NCBI GenBank assembly: GCA_030052745.1
Contig: JANBVO010000032.1
Coordinates: 62,001 to 126,000 of the forward strand
DNA: 64,000 nt
Source: Pleurostoma richardsiae
Taxonomy: Eukaryota; Ascomycota; Sordariomycetes; Calosphaeriales; Pleurostomataceae
Direction: 5' to 3'
This document shows positions 21,756 through 32,443 of this stretch, one piece after another. Below the pieces are notes generated by a model. The model saw only the letters and a list, made by a program, of their open reading frames with translations, did not search any database and had not been told where the DNA came from. Positions within the stretch are counted from its first letter, which is position 1. Every line of letters starts with the position of its first letter. Position numbers and translations under genes: made by a program.

Positions 21756-23345
21756 TCACTCGCATGTCCTCCTGCCACTGTCCCCAGGAGGAGAGCTGCA
21801 AGCCTTCGAGATCTTCTCCAGTGCTTTCAAGCCTTCTGGGGTCTCCAGCCATGTTAGCTTCGATATTATATCATCTGCGACATCCCTTGTCATGTAGAGC
21901 CCAGTCGTATCAGTCCGCCGTGCGGCATCCAGCCTGTCGTTCATCCACCGCTCCAGGGTATCGATCTCGTCCGCCGGTTCAGGAACACCATGTGCAGCTT
22001 CCCATCGGATGCTACCGACGGTCAGGGCATAGGCCCGGATAGCCATCTCACATGCCCACTCGTCCTGCGAGGGTTTCCAATGATCCTTTGGCTTCGTGAC
22101 ACGGCTCTTCAATCGTTCCATGAGCCACCTCAGGAGCGGTCCATCGTAGCGAACCACAGTCTTTGGATCCTTGCCCATCAGAATACTCCAAAATGAAGAG
22201 AGCATGATGTGCGTCCAGTGATCGTAGACTTGAACCCATCTGGGACTGCTGGGTGTTGCACTCCATAGCGTGTTATGTGGGCGTCCCTCTCTGGACGCGA
22301 AAAGCAGTGCTACACCGCTGATGACTAGATCAGTTTAATGCGGTATATCAATCTCAAAGCCTTCGAATCGCGTGACTACTCACATCAGCCAGCGTTTTAT
22401 GAGATGCCGTAATACAGGGCAGAAGGTGCCTGCGTCATTATGTGTCTGCAAAATACTGTGAATTCCTTTCATGTGGACCGCGGCGACGTGCAAGTCGCCT
22501 ATACCAAGCTATTCGGAATTGCTCCGGTCAGTTCACCTACAAAAGTTCCTGTGTCACAGGCAGGTAGAACCCTGAAGACTTACATCCGCAAGCATCACTC
22601 CCGAGATCATTTGAATACACCTGGGCTGAACAGGCCCGCCACGCATCTGCTGGTTAATGTCGGCCAGGATCCGGGAGCGTAGATAGAGGTACGTGGCTTC
22701 AAAGGCACCTAGCTCTCCAGACATCTGTACGTAATGCGACCCTGCTTGAAGTAAGGCGACATAGAAGAATTCCTGTTCATGAGCAGAAAGCCGGAAACAG
22801 CTACACTTCCAAGTTAAGCCTTCATCATCCTTGAGTTGAAGGTGACATGGCGTACCTTGGGAAGGAGCGGCTATGAGAGTATATCCCGTCCAGAAGCGTA
22901 GAACGCCGTTGAACAACTGCCACATGTTTTAGTAAGCTCGGACATCCATCATTGACTCAGGTCATTAGTACGCAGGGAAACGCACAATGGCACAAGATCT
23001 GTGACGATCTGTACCGCATGGGAATAGGCATGCAGTCGAAGGGGTCGGCTGGTGTGCCTGGGAGAATCCTCACTACGCTCGTCATGAAATGGACAGATCT
23101 CCTACGAGGTGTGGCGTTGTCTGTGACGGTTTCGGTATACCCGCACACATGACCTCGGACGAGGCAGTTAGAACTGAAAACGTCAGGTCAGTATGTCAAT
23201 AAACTAACGGGCTGGTACGGCCTGACCATATCGGTTTTCCCTCGTCGCATCTAACCCGCCTCTGCTTACAGACGGCGCAGCCAAGTCGACTTTTTTTATG
23301 CGGTCGACGCTGTCGAGCACTATCGGGCTCGCTCTCAGCAGTCAT
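21756..23345 (-). CDS. Zn2Cys6 transcription factor with Fungal_trans_2-like domain
   Basis: Six exons (23345..23227, 23173..22986, 22916..22856, 22800..22584, 22508..22384, 22317..21756) give 423 aa. The zinc cluster is split by intron 1: exon 1 codes MTAESEP...GCAVCKQRRVRCDEGKPI and exon 2 continues CSNCLVRGHVC, giving cysteines 23, 26, 33, 40, 43 and 50. The basic stretch before it (RRPHKKSR) is usual. The linker ADPFDCMPIPM and the later FRLSAHEQEFFYVALLQAGS, DLHVAAVHMKGIHSIL and YDGPLLRWLM blocks match the C-terminal regulatory region common to this class. All exons but the last are short, so the gene is easy to miss. It precedes a GH10 xylanase gene on the same strand; control of that gene is possible but unproven. 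Confidence 0.85.
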
Positions 23346-23950
23346 TTCCCGTTCCGAAAACTACTTAATACGTGATGGGAAAGCTGAAGTCGCAGAATGC
23401 CTAGATGATGGATGTCGATGTCTCCACGGCGGGCGGCTGGCAGAGGATACCTTTATGGTCTTATGTAAGACCGTAAGACGCAACCCCGGTCGTCGCTCCG
23501 GAGGAGAAGTGCATCATTCCCATGGGCTTATTCCCATATCCCGTGACCCTTAAGTCAATAGGCTATTGCCCGTTACCAAGCCTCCGGTCACCAAGCAAAT
23601 ACGTTCCACACTGCAGTACTGTTCCTCAACTTGGATAAATCGCGTTTCTTATACCTAGATTTATTATCGAGCCGGAGCCGCAACTCCTCAGTGATAGCGA
23701 GGTACATATAGATATAGCTGGCAGTTCTTAGTGAGACGTTCTTTATTCGAGGTAGGAGCTAAAATTCCAGCTTGTCCATAACTCCTGAATCTCACCAGGT
23801 TTGACCAAATCGTGAAGCAGGCATCATCTCACTCCTGGGGTATATCCGCCTCAGAAACTCCGAAGGGCCGAGATAAGTAACCAGGCCAGATTCGCTCTAT
23901 TCGCTCCCATCATAATTCATAACTTCGTCGATACCACCTAGTTTCACTCA
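23346..23950. other. Promoter of the second regulator and 3' flank of xylanase gene
   Basis: No gene seen. The segment carries the 5' flank of the Zn2Cys6 regulator. Confidence 0.5.
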
Positions 23951-25085
23951 TCACTCGAGAGAGCTAGCAAGGGCTGTATAGGCAGGCTTCGCCGCATACT
24001 CTCCGTCGAAGAGCAGAGGTTTCACATCAGCCCTCCACGAGTCAGTGTCCCGAACGCCCCAGAGCGTGACGCCAACACACTTCTCAACGTTAAGGCACGC
24101 CTCTACAGCCTGGACGTAGTCCGCCGAAGCAGCCTCGGGAATGTCAAGCTCTGTGACGGCCACTTCGCTGACGCCGGTGTCAGCGAGGGCTGTGAGCGCG
24201 GCCTCCATGGTCCTGGCGCCACCGGCGTTGATGTGCGACTGCGAGCCTATGCCGTCAATGGGAACACCGTCGGCGATCCACTTCTTGACGTGTGCGACCA
24301 TGCCGTCGGCCACCTTCGCGTACGTTGCGTTCTCTAGCGTGTAGTCGTTGATATACAGCTTGGCGGATGGGTCTGCGGCGCGGGCGGCGTTGAAGGCGAT
24401 GGAGACGAAGTCCTCGCCTAGCACGTCGTACCATATGGAGCTGCGCATCGTGCCATCCTCATTGAAGATTTCGTTGACGACATCCTGCAGGCGAGTCAGT
24501 TCTCTTCTCTTGACCGCATCGGGCCTGGGGGTGGAGAAAGAAGATTTGAGTTTCGCGAAACCGCAAGTGCACGTGTTAAACAGAACCGAACCGGGCGCTA
24601 AGACTCACCCAGGAGCGAACCTTTCCCTTGTAGCGTTTGACCACCTTGGTGATGTGCTTCTCAAGCACCGAGGTGAGCGTTTTCTTATCGCTAATCTTCA
24701 GAACCCAGTCGGGCAGCGACTTATGGCACACTAGCGTGTGACCTCTGACGGACATGCTGTTCTCCGTCGCGAACTTGACGACGTAGTCGGCGTCCTTCCA
24801 GCTGAACTTTCCCTTCTTGGGCTCGATCTTGTCCCATTTCATGCTGTTCTGCAGTGTCACCTGCCCGAAGTCGGCCTCGATGATTGCAGCGTTCTGGCCG
24901 GTAGTGAGCAGGCTCTTATCCGTAGCGGTCCCGAAGTAGAGCTTGCCTTTGCTCTTCAGCCGCTCGTTAAGACTGTTCGGGTCCCGCTGCACCGAAACTG
25001 CGGTGGCCTTATGTTTATTTGGGGCTGGCGCAGCGAGGGCAACCATAGGTGCAAGAATGAGTATCAAGGCGGACGAGAACTTCAT
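23951..25085 (-). CDS. GH10 endo-1,4-beta-xylanase
   Basis: Two exons (25085..24609 and 24484..23951, intron 124 nt) give 336 aa. A signal peptide ([22 protein letters not shown]) predicts secretion. The single GH10 domain has [10 protein letters not shown], the acid/base Glu164 in DVVNEI, and the nucleophile Glu271 in VTELDI, with [11 protein letters not shown] and the AKPAY end motif. It cleaves internal xylan bonds. No CBM1 is present. One oddity: in the motif usually written HTLVWH the Trp is Cys120 (HTLVCH; codon TGC instead of TGG). This Trp lines the glycone subsites in known GH10 enzymes, so activity or specificity may differ. Both catalytic residues are intact, so it is not an obvious pseudogene. 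Confidence 0.94.
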
Positions 25086-25217
25086 TGTGAGGCTGTGTGC
25101 TGCAAAGAAGCGTCTCCGTAGAGTCTATGATGGGACGTAATGGAGAAGATAATGAATGCTGAGGAAGATAAGTCGACCGAGCACACAGATGCCATCCTGA
25201 AGGGAGCCAAGATGTCC

Positions 25218-25223
25218 TTTATA
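25218..25223 (-). promoter_or_regulatory. TATA box of the xylanase gene
   Basis: TATAAA on the minus strand about 130 bp upstream of the xylanase start codon, a usual distance for fungal secreted-enzyme genes. Confidence 0.5.
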
Positions 25224-25386
25224 GAGGTAGCGTATCGCATTGCCTTAACACATATTCGGTATCCGAACCCCCGGTACCCTAGGGAGTCAAACCAGGAACA
25301 CTGAGGGCCGGTGCGGCTCCATAGTCCATCGTCGCGGGAATGCTCAGGTGTCTTCCATCATACACGTGAGACCGGAGGCTACTTGG

Positions 25387-25392
25387 GTTAGC
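25387..25392 (-). promoter_or_regulatory. Candidate XlnR/Xyr1 site
   Basis: GGCTAA on the minus strand about 300 bp upstream of the xylanase ATG. XlnR of Aspergillus binds GGCTAA(A) in xylanase and cellulase promoters. A 6-mer occurs often by chance, so this is only suggestive. Confidence 0.35.
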
Positions 25393-27065
25393 CTCAGGGT
25401 TCACTGGCTTCGGTGCCGGCGCCGGACTGCCATTAAAGGGTAAGGCTCCCGCCCCTAAGCAGGACCTATTTGCTCTTATTGGCCACAGACAAATCATTCA
25501 ATGCCGATGCCGGGATTTTAGCAGAGATCTCTGCATCCCCTGGGTTGGCTCCGTAGGGCTGCCGGCATGGCAGACGCTAAACGCTCCCACGTTTCCACGT
25601 TCCAGAGTTTTCAGTCCGGCCCGTTGTCTCAGAGAGCCGGGACAACCGAAAAGGATCTAGTCGGACAACACGTGGTGCACATTAGAAACCCGGCGAGGCC
25701 GGAGGGACGTCATAGAAGGGCTGTTGCGAGTCGCCAATTCACGTCCGGCAGACTCGAACATCACGATCGAGCCTTTCGAATGGGACAGTGAATGATGTCT
25801 GGGGAGGGTCAATAAACACAAGTTCTCACTGTAGCTTGATCATGTTGAAGACATATCTCTGGTGTCTTGATACGAAGGCATGTCCCTGCGGACCAGCATC
25901 GCGTTCCTGGTTCACGTTCACTGGACGAGAGTTGGATTAGAACTTTCTTTGCGCCCTAGCGAGTCGTCAACTCCGCGCGTCTGATTCAGAATCCGCCAGC
26001 GCGCCCGGGATAACTAGCCCCGATCTCCGAACTGGGTAGTTAGTCAGCGGCTTGCTTAGCGACAGGGGTGTTCTAGACCCAGGGCCCCGAGACTTTTTGG
26101 CCATGATTTTTGCGGAAAATTTCAGCGCCGACCGCGCTGTCCACATCTGAATCATCATCTATTACTACCTAGGTAGCTGAGACTCAATATCCTACACCGT
26201 AGGCGTGGCGATCCTGTCTCAGCCCCGCTTCTTCACGGGTGAAGTTGTCCGTCCCCGGCTTCACTACCTTGCTACCACAGCACGGTCTGCAAGGACTTGA
26301 GGTTAGCTTCACTGGAAAGTTGGCACCGAGAATGATCGATGCGGCGGCATTGGTCATCCTCCTCCGTTGCGTCAGCTCTGCAACCCAACCGGTCGGAACA
26401 CATGGGCAGAGCAAGCAGTATCAATGGCAGGCAGGGATCTGGACTCTTCTAGAGCACGTGCTAAAGGGATGCCGGGTCTAAGGAGTCTAGCCTCGAACCA
26501 GACATCCGGTAGTTAGTGGGATGACTACGGAGGTTCGGGGTCGCCCAACACTAGTATAGACCGGACACGTTGTGCTCTTCGATTCTGCAAGGCACGGCAT
26601 TCTTGGTGCGCCAATTATCTGCTGTGGCTTTCTTTCTTGAGCTCATAGAAGGATATGGCACCTGGCAATGAGGTCGTTTCTACGGATGCCGACAAGGAAG
26701 GCCGCAGGTGTCAAAGTGCAGTCAAACCCCTGAGCCCTGTTGTACGTGTAATCCCTGGCTAGGTCGGGCTAGATCCGCAGCTATCAGGGGCGATGCGACT
26801 TTCAGATCTGACTATCGATCACTACTTGCCATCCAGAGTAGGGGCTTGTTCCATCTGGGAAGGGACTTGCAATAGAGTTGAAGGACGCGTCACCTTAGCA
26901 GATACCGCCGCTGATGCACATCTCCGCTGAACTGGGATTGCCTATCAAAGGTTATCATTTATTCCTCGATTTCTGCTTTTCAGCCCAACTAATGATGTTC
27001 TTGCCTCTTGCACCGCCTGAATCTTCACGGGCACAAGTGCCGGTGCCAGTGTCGGGCGACTGGGT

Positions 27066-28226
27066 ATGATGAGACAAGCAGGCCAACTCTTCCAATCTGG
27101 ATACGGCCAGGCGAAAGTACTCGGCGCGAGTGCCGCCTCTAAAGTTGCCATCATGTCGACAGCCGTTCCCTCGTGGGCTTCGATGCGACCGGTCGGGCAG
27201 AGGCTCGCGAAATATGCCGACGATCTTGGTTTACCGCGGTGGCCGACACAATATGCTTCCAGATCACGCTCCATGCGGCTCCTGCTCACAGCGATCCTCG
27301 CTCTCCTCATCCTGCACTCCGTGATGTGGCACACGAACTTGCCCATTTCAAGCCCCGAGGCAGAGGCAGAGGCGGTATCGACGCTGCAGCAGCTCTTTCC
27401 CGAGATCATGATGAGCTCCAACACGACGGCGGCCCGCCTCCCACATATCCCGCCCAAGATCTGGCAGATCTTCCTCGACTTCACTCCTTCCGCCATCTCT
27501 ATGCCCTATGTCCATTCCTGGATCACCAAGAGCCCCTCGCACTCATACACCGTCCTTGACTCCGCAGGCGCCCTCGCGCTCGTGGTCAAGCTGGCCAGCA
27601 CACCCGGCCGCTCGCACATGCTGCCCCTCTTCTATGCCATGTCGCGGCGGGTGCTCCGCGCCGACTTCCTGCGCTACCTGATCTTGGCCCTTGAGGGCGG
27701 CGTCTACAGCGACGCGGACACGCAAATGGTGCGCCCGCTGCACGAATGGGTCCCGGAGGAGTTCAGGGCAAGCGCGCGGCTCGTGGTCGGGCTTGAGGCG
27801 GACCGGTCGCCGCCGATACCGGGGACGACGTATGAGGTGCAGTTCTGCCAGTGGACATTGGCGGGCGCGGCGGGCCATCCCACGTTCTGGACGATGGCGG
27901 AGCGCATTCTCAGAAGGGTGGAGGCGAGGCCGTTTGAGAGCCCGCCGAGGGCTGTAGAATATAGCGACGCGGACGTGCTGGATGTCACGGGGCCGGCGGG
28001 ATGGACAGAGGTGGTATACGAGCACCTGAGCATGGTCACGGGCACCAGCGTCACCTGGCGGAACCTGACAGGCATACGCGAGCCGAGGCTCCTGGGCGAC
28101 ACAGTGGTCCTCCCTATCGACGGGTTCGCTACCGGGGTGCCACACTCGAACGCCAGCCGGACCGACACAGAGCAGACGATGGTGAAGCATCTCTTTGTTG
28201 GGGCGTGGAGGGACGGCCACGGTTGA
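27066..28226 (+). CDS. GT32-type glycosyltransferase (OCH1-like, DXD)
   Basis: Single exon, 386 aa. A basic N-terminus is followed by one membrane segment at about 70-88 (MRLLLTAILALLILHSVMW), giving a type II Golgi-protein layout. IPPKIWQIFL at about 128-137 is the usual entry strand of this family, and RADFLRYLILALEGGVYSDADTQ holds the DXD motif at 216-218 that binds the nucleotide-sugar metal ion. The family includes OCH1-type alpha-1,6-mannosyltransferases and sphingolipid mannosyltransferases, so a role in protein or lipid glycosylation is expected; the exact acceptor is unknown. The coding sequence is GC-rich compared with its flanks. A later in-frame Met (70) just before the membrane span is an alternative start. 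Confidence 0.86.
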   Translation: MMRQAGQLFQSGYGQAKVLGASAASKVAIMSTAVPSWASMRPVGQRLAKYADDLGLPRWPTQYASRSRSMRLLLTAILALLILHSVMWHTNLPISSPEAEAEAVSTLQQLFPEIMMSSNTTAARLPHIPPKIWQIFLDFTPSAISMPYVHSWITKSPSHSYTVLDSAGALALVVKLASTPGRSHMLPLFYAMSRRVLRADFLRYLILALEGGVYSDADTQMVRPLHEWVPEEFRASARLVVGLEADRSPPIPGTTYEVQFCQWTLAGAAGHPTFWTMAERILRRVEARPFESPPRAVEYSDADVLDVTGPAGWTEVVYEHLSMVTGTSVTWRNLTGIREPRLLGDTVVLPIDGFATGVPHSNASRTDTEQTMVKHLFVGAWRDGHG

Positions 28227-28498
28227 TCCGAATATCGCTACGACGAGGTGGGATTCAGTTAATTCTCGCATTCAATCTGAAGTTTGTAACTGCCACTGGC
28301 GTCCCCATGGTCTTCTTGCGAAGTTGCTCGTCGGTCATTCCTTGACACGAGCATGGAGAAACTGGGTGCTCATTACCTGATAAGGAAGACACTCTAGGTC
28401 ATGTTCCGATTGGGAATGAGACAACAATAAGGCAGCTCATATTGGAGTAGCAACAATGACTATGCTCCCATCGGGGTTGGTCGGTTGATTTCTACTGC
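28227..28498. other. Convergent 3' flanks
   Basis: Short region between the stop of the glycosyltransferase and the stop of the DHA1 transporter. Nothing else seen. Confidence 0.5.
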
Positions 28499-30302
28499 TT
28501 AATCTCTGCTCCAGCCTGGGTCGCCACTCCATTCGCGAATGACTTTCCCGCGCCACATCAAGACTGCAATGGTGAACGGGAAGAAGAAGACAGTAAGGGC
28601 ACCAAAGATGCCAAACGTGGCGCTACCTTTAATCTGCGCCAGCATCGGCTGAGTGAAGAAGGGCGCCGTGTAAGACATGAGATTTCGAAACAGGTTGAAG
28701 ACCAGACTCGCCTCAGCGCCCTGGCGAGGGTAGCATTCGAGTAAGTAAGTTTGACTAGAGTCCAAGTGAGATTGTCAGAATCGATATTGACGACGATAGG
28801 AAGGGGCAGTCGTTGGGTGTGAAATGCGCAAGGGGACTTACATGACAGTCGTTGCAATCTCGATCCCAAATATGTAAATACCCTGCCCGACCAGTGACGG
28901 TGCCCAATTTGTGGCAAATTGGATCGACACGCCGAACATCACAAGCCCAATTGGGGCACCGATGAGTGCCGGCCAGATAGCCTGGAGTCGCATCTCTGGT
29001 CGCCATTCACGCCCCTGCTTGAGGGCTCTCTTGGCGATGAAGTCTAGGGCCGGACCCGCGTACGCCTCGCCGACAAGGGCGCCGATGAGGCCAGAAAAGG
29101 CAGAAAGGCCCACGTCGACGACGGTAAAGTTGTACGGCGGCTCCTCAAAGATGAGGGGGATCTCAGCTGTGATGCCCACATGCATCATGTAGGCGACGCC
29201 GAACCAGAACGACGCAAGTAGGACGGCCGGGAACCTGCACATCACGAATGGTCTGGTGAAGATGAACCAGAAGCTGTGCTGCTTGTCGTGGTGGCGCTTG
29301 GGGATCTGGATTCCATAGCGAGCCCACAAGGTCGGCTTAAGAGGGCGGTTCTCAGGGGCAGCGTAAGGGGTCGTCAGGTCCCGAACGTAGATCGTCTCCG
29401 GCAGATAGAAGATGTTTCCGATTAGACCGGCTCCCTCGAGAATCAGCGGAACCCACTGCGACCAGCGCCAACCAAGAGACTTATTGCCGATGATAGCTCC
29501 GCCGATGATGCCGCCTGCGAACGGGGCGACGACAATTGCCAGGGTAGACATGCCGACCTTCTTGCCCTTTTCGTGTCGGAAGAACTGCAATTTCAATCAG
29601 AACAAGCGCCTCACATAGCGATATGAACGTGACTACTGACGATATCGCCGATGCTGGCCGGTCCTAGGGACCAAAAGGCGGAGCCGCCCAAGCCGAGGAT
29701 GACACGCCCGGCCATGCAAGCTCCGTAGGACTGGGCACTGGCCGCGATAGCCGTGCCTACAATCGCAATGACGTTGCAGACCAGAAGCACAGGTCGTCGG
29801 CCTAGGAAGTGACTAAGGGGACTCCATAAGAGGGGCCCGATACCATAGAGCACCACGGGCATATTTCCCAGGTAGACGGCGATGGACTTCTCGACGTTGA
29901 ACTGAACCGCCAGCTGTGCCGTTCCTGGGACCAGTGCGGTGACCGCCATGTAGCAGGTGAGGGCCAGGTAGGAGATGACCGTCATGGCCATATGCTTGCG
30001 GAAAAAAGACCTGAACACAGAGGTTTGCACTCAGCAAATTGCCATGGATCAGCCGCTGAGGTGGTCAACATACCAGTTCAGGGGGTCGTTGGGATCATCG
30101 GACGGCTGTGGCATCAAGGTAATGCCGTCCCGAGTCTTGAGACGCAAATCCGGCGAGCCATTCTTGATATCCTCGACATCCGAGAGCTGCCTCTCCTGAT
30201 GTTCATCCTCTATCGTGCCTGTCAGGACGAGGTTGATCGGAATGGGGGCCCCGCGCTGGGCGTACTTTGCTCACCTACGGAGTCATTCTCCTTGATAGAC
30301 AT
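28499..30302 (-). CDS. MFS transporter, DHA1 type
   Basis: Five exons (30302..30275, 30218..30074, 30010..29641, 29584..28842, 28754..28499) give 513 aa. Exon 1 is only 28 nt and codes the start MSIKENDSV; exon 2 supplies the hydrophilic N-terminus ending SDDPNDPLNW, which leads directly into helix 1. Loop 2-3 reads SHFLGRRPVLL, helix 4 RVILGLGGSAFWSLGPASIGD, followed by FFRHEKGKKVG, and motif C lies in APFAGGIIGGAIIG. The layout is that of the DHA1 subgroup annotated as synaptic-vesicle/HOL1-like transporters in fungi. Efflux or uptake of a small organic molecule is likely; substrate unknown. It is divergent from a zinc alcohol dehydrogenase. Confidence 0.86.
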
Positions 30303-31157
30303 TTTGGTCAGACGAATCGATCCCAGACTAGATCACCACAAAGTCGAGATTGCGAACAGAGCAGCTGGGCCTCGACCCTCCTCCACTCCGCTGGCAGGGA
30401 CGTCCTTATAATCCCACGCGAAGAATTCCGGCTCCCGGCTGTCAGTCTCCACAGGGGAGGGAAGAGACCTGTCAACATTTACAGGTCACCTATCATCAAG
30501 TGCGTTATCTGCCTGCTTTCCCTGACAACCGAAAGGGGTCGCGTCTATGCAGATCGGACCAAGCTGCTAGGCCGCTTCCCCGGGCATGTTCCCCCAACAT
30601 TGTCGCTGTGGGGGTGCTCCGAAAGGAAGTATGCATCCAGCTGCGATGGAACCCCTAACGGTCTTCGGCTGCATCAGCTGCCTGCTGGTCGGAACCCGTT
30701 AGTCCTATTCGGCGGTTAGACAAGACTCCTGCTCCAACTAACCCCGCACTCCCGGCTCTACAACCCCGGGGCCGGTGGGCGCTATCGCGACCGGATCCAT
30801 GCATCCGGTATGGGGTTGCTCTGGGGTATTCACTCGTGGCGCTGCCCTAGGGGCAAGCCCCCGCAAAGGGACTCCCTAGAGACCACACTATCCCACATAA
30901 CCAGCATAGTGCAAGTGCTATCGAGTGGCCGGCGTCATAGCGAGCTTTTCCTGTGTCCTCTCTTGTAGATGCCGCCAGAGCAGCGTGCATGACTCCGCTC
31001 GCCTAAGCCCAACGACGCGTCGGAACTTCGGAGCACCTCGGTATACATTGTCACTGTCCAGTGTATAAGATCTGGGAACGGACTGCATTAGGCTGAGCGC
31101 GAATTAGAGCTTCCATACCTCGGTTCACCAGTTATCGTTACCAGCCCCGGTCTGACA
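30303..31157. promoter_or_regulatory. Divergent promoter, DHA1 transporter and alcohol dehydrogenase
   Basis: 855 bp between start codons. It includes a 20-bp inverted repeat at 30790..30809 with arms ACCGGAT and ATCCGGT; the CGG and CCG triplets lie 10 bp apart, the spacing known for Put3-type Zn2Cys6 dimers. No third gene is recognised. Confidence 0.45.
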
Positions 31158-32222
31158 ATGGCAGTAACAAAAACAGCTGTTCCCCAAGCATCGCTAGCGG
31201 CGGTCCAGGATGGCACCACAAAGGCCATCTCGGTGACCGAGCGGGAGACGCCAAAGCCGACATCGACCCAGGTGCTCGTCAAAGTCAACTGCACTGGTGT
31301 TTGCGCCTCGGACCTTCACCTCGCGCGCCGTGATCTGCCGTACCTCCAGCCGACCGTCAGCATCGGCGGTCACGAGGGCGCCGGCATCATCGCTGCCCTT
31401 GGTCCCGAAGTAGATGGGAATCAGTGGCAGGTCGGCGACCGCGTCGCCGTGAGGTGGCTGCACAGGGTCTGCGGGAAGTGCGAGCCGTGCACAACGGGCA
31501 GCGAGAACCTCTGTCCAAACCGGAAGATCAGCGGCAAGGACGTCGAGGGCTGTTTCGCCCAGTACGCCCTCGCTGACTCGGCGTACCTCGTGCGGTTACC
31601 GGAGGAAGTATCCGACGCAGAGGCAGCACCGATCCTGTGCGCAGGAGTAACGGTGTACAAGGCCCTCAAAGTGGCGGGTCTGCGCGAGGGCTCATGGGTG
31701 GCCATCGCGGGCGCGGGCGGCGGCCTGGGTCATCTGGCGATCCAATACGCGAAGGCGATGGGCCTACGGCCCCTGGCGCTGGACGCGGGTAAAAAGGAGA
31801 TCTGCGAGGCCCTGGGTGCCGAGACGTACGTCGACGTGATGCAGACCAAGGACTGCGTGGCAGACGTCATCGAGGCCACGGGAGGTGGCGCGCACGGCGC
31901 GCTCGTGTGCGCGTCGGCAGGAAGGGCGTACGCGGACGCCGTCAAGTATTTGCGGCGGGCGGGTACCATGGTGTGCATCGGCCTGCCTCCGAAGCCGTCA
32001 CCAATCCCGGTGCTGCCGGAAGACTTCATTGCGAGGGGCATCACGATCAAGGGCACATCGACCGGCACACTGGAAGACACGAACGAGGCTCTGGGGTTCC
32101 TGGCCAGGGGTGAGGTCAAGCCGAGGATCACGGTTAGGAGCCTAGGGGAGGTGGATTCCGCACTAAGGGAGATCGAGGAGGCGAAGGTGGAAGGGAGGAT
32201 CGTCTTGCAACTGGATCACTGA
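31158..32222 (+). CDS. Zinc-dependent alcohol dehydrogenase (medium chain)
   Basis: Single exon, 354 aa, close in length to yeast ADH1. Catalytic zinc ligands are Cys49 (CTGVCASD), His72 (GGHEGAG) and Cys161 (ILCAGVTVYKAL). The four structural-zinc cysteines are at 105, 108, 111 and 119 in CGKCEPCTTGSENLC. The NAD-binding loop is GAGGGLG at 185-191. It interconverts alcohols and aldehydes or ketones with NAD(H) in the cytosol. The neighbouring gene codes a secreted peroxygenase, whose alcohol products could be substrates after uptake, but yeast-like ethanol metabolism is the simpler possibility. The gene is strongly GC-rich in third positions. Confidence 0.94.
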   Translation: MAVTKTAVPQASLAAVQDGTTKAISVTERETPKPTSTQVLVKVNCTGVCASDLHLARRDLPYLQPTVSIGGHEGAGIIAALGPEVDGNQWQVGDRVAVRWLHRVCGKCEPCTTGSENLCPNRKISGKDVEGCFAQYALADSAYLVRLPEEVSDAEAAPILCAGVTVYKALKVAGLREGSWVAIAGAGGGLGHLAIQYAKAMGLRPLALDAGKKEICEALGAETYVDVMQTKDCVADVIEATGGGAHGALVCASAGRAYADAVKYLRRAGTMVCIGLPPKPSPIPVLPEDFIARGITIKGTSTGTLEDTNEALGFLARGEVKPRITVRSLGEVDSALREIEEAKVEGRIVLQLDH

Positions 32223-32443
32223 GAGTGGTTGATGGCACCCGTTGGGGCGCGCTATTGTAAAGGGTTTAGGTTTATTGATGGGATTTCTGTAGAATACAGG
32301 TAACAAGAAGACAGGGGTTGTGCGCAGTCACGACAAGAGTAAAAGATATATAAATACTCTCCAAGAAAGCAATCGCACTCTGGGCTTCGATGAAGGCATA
32401 AGAGGTCAGCCTAAAGTGCGTGGGCTATAACTAGGAGCACTTA

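Larger units (their letters stand above)
25086..27065. other. Long intergenic region, no gene seen
   Basis: About 2 kb between the divergent xylanase and glycosyltransferase genes. Apart from the TATA and GGCTAA elements near the xylanase gene, I see no coding frame with family motifs, no terminal repeats and no tRNA-like structure. Confidence 0.5.

Noticed and set aside
25086-27065. Hidden gene or transposon relic in the long gap
   Set aside because: No frame with motifs, no inverted or direct terminal repeats and no transposase, reverse transcriptase or capsid-like sequence could be seen.
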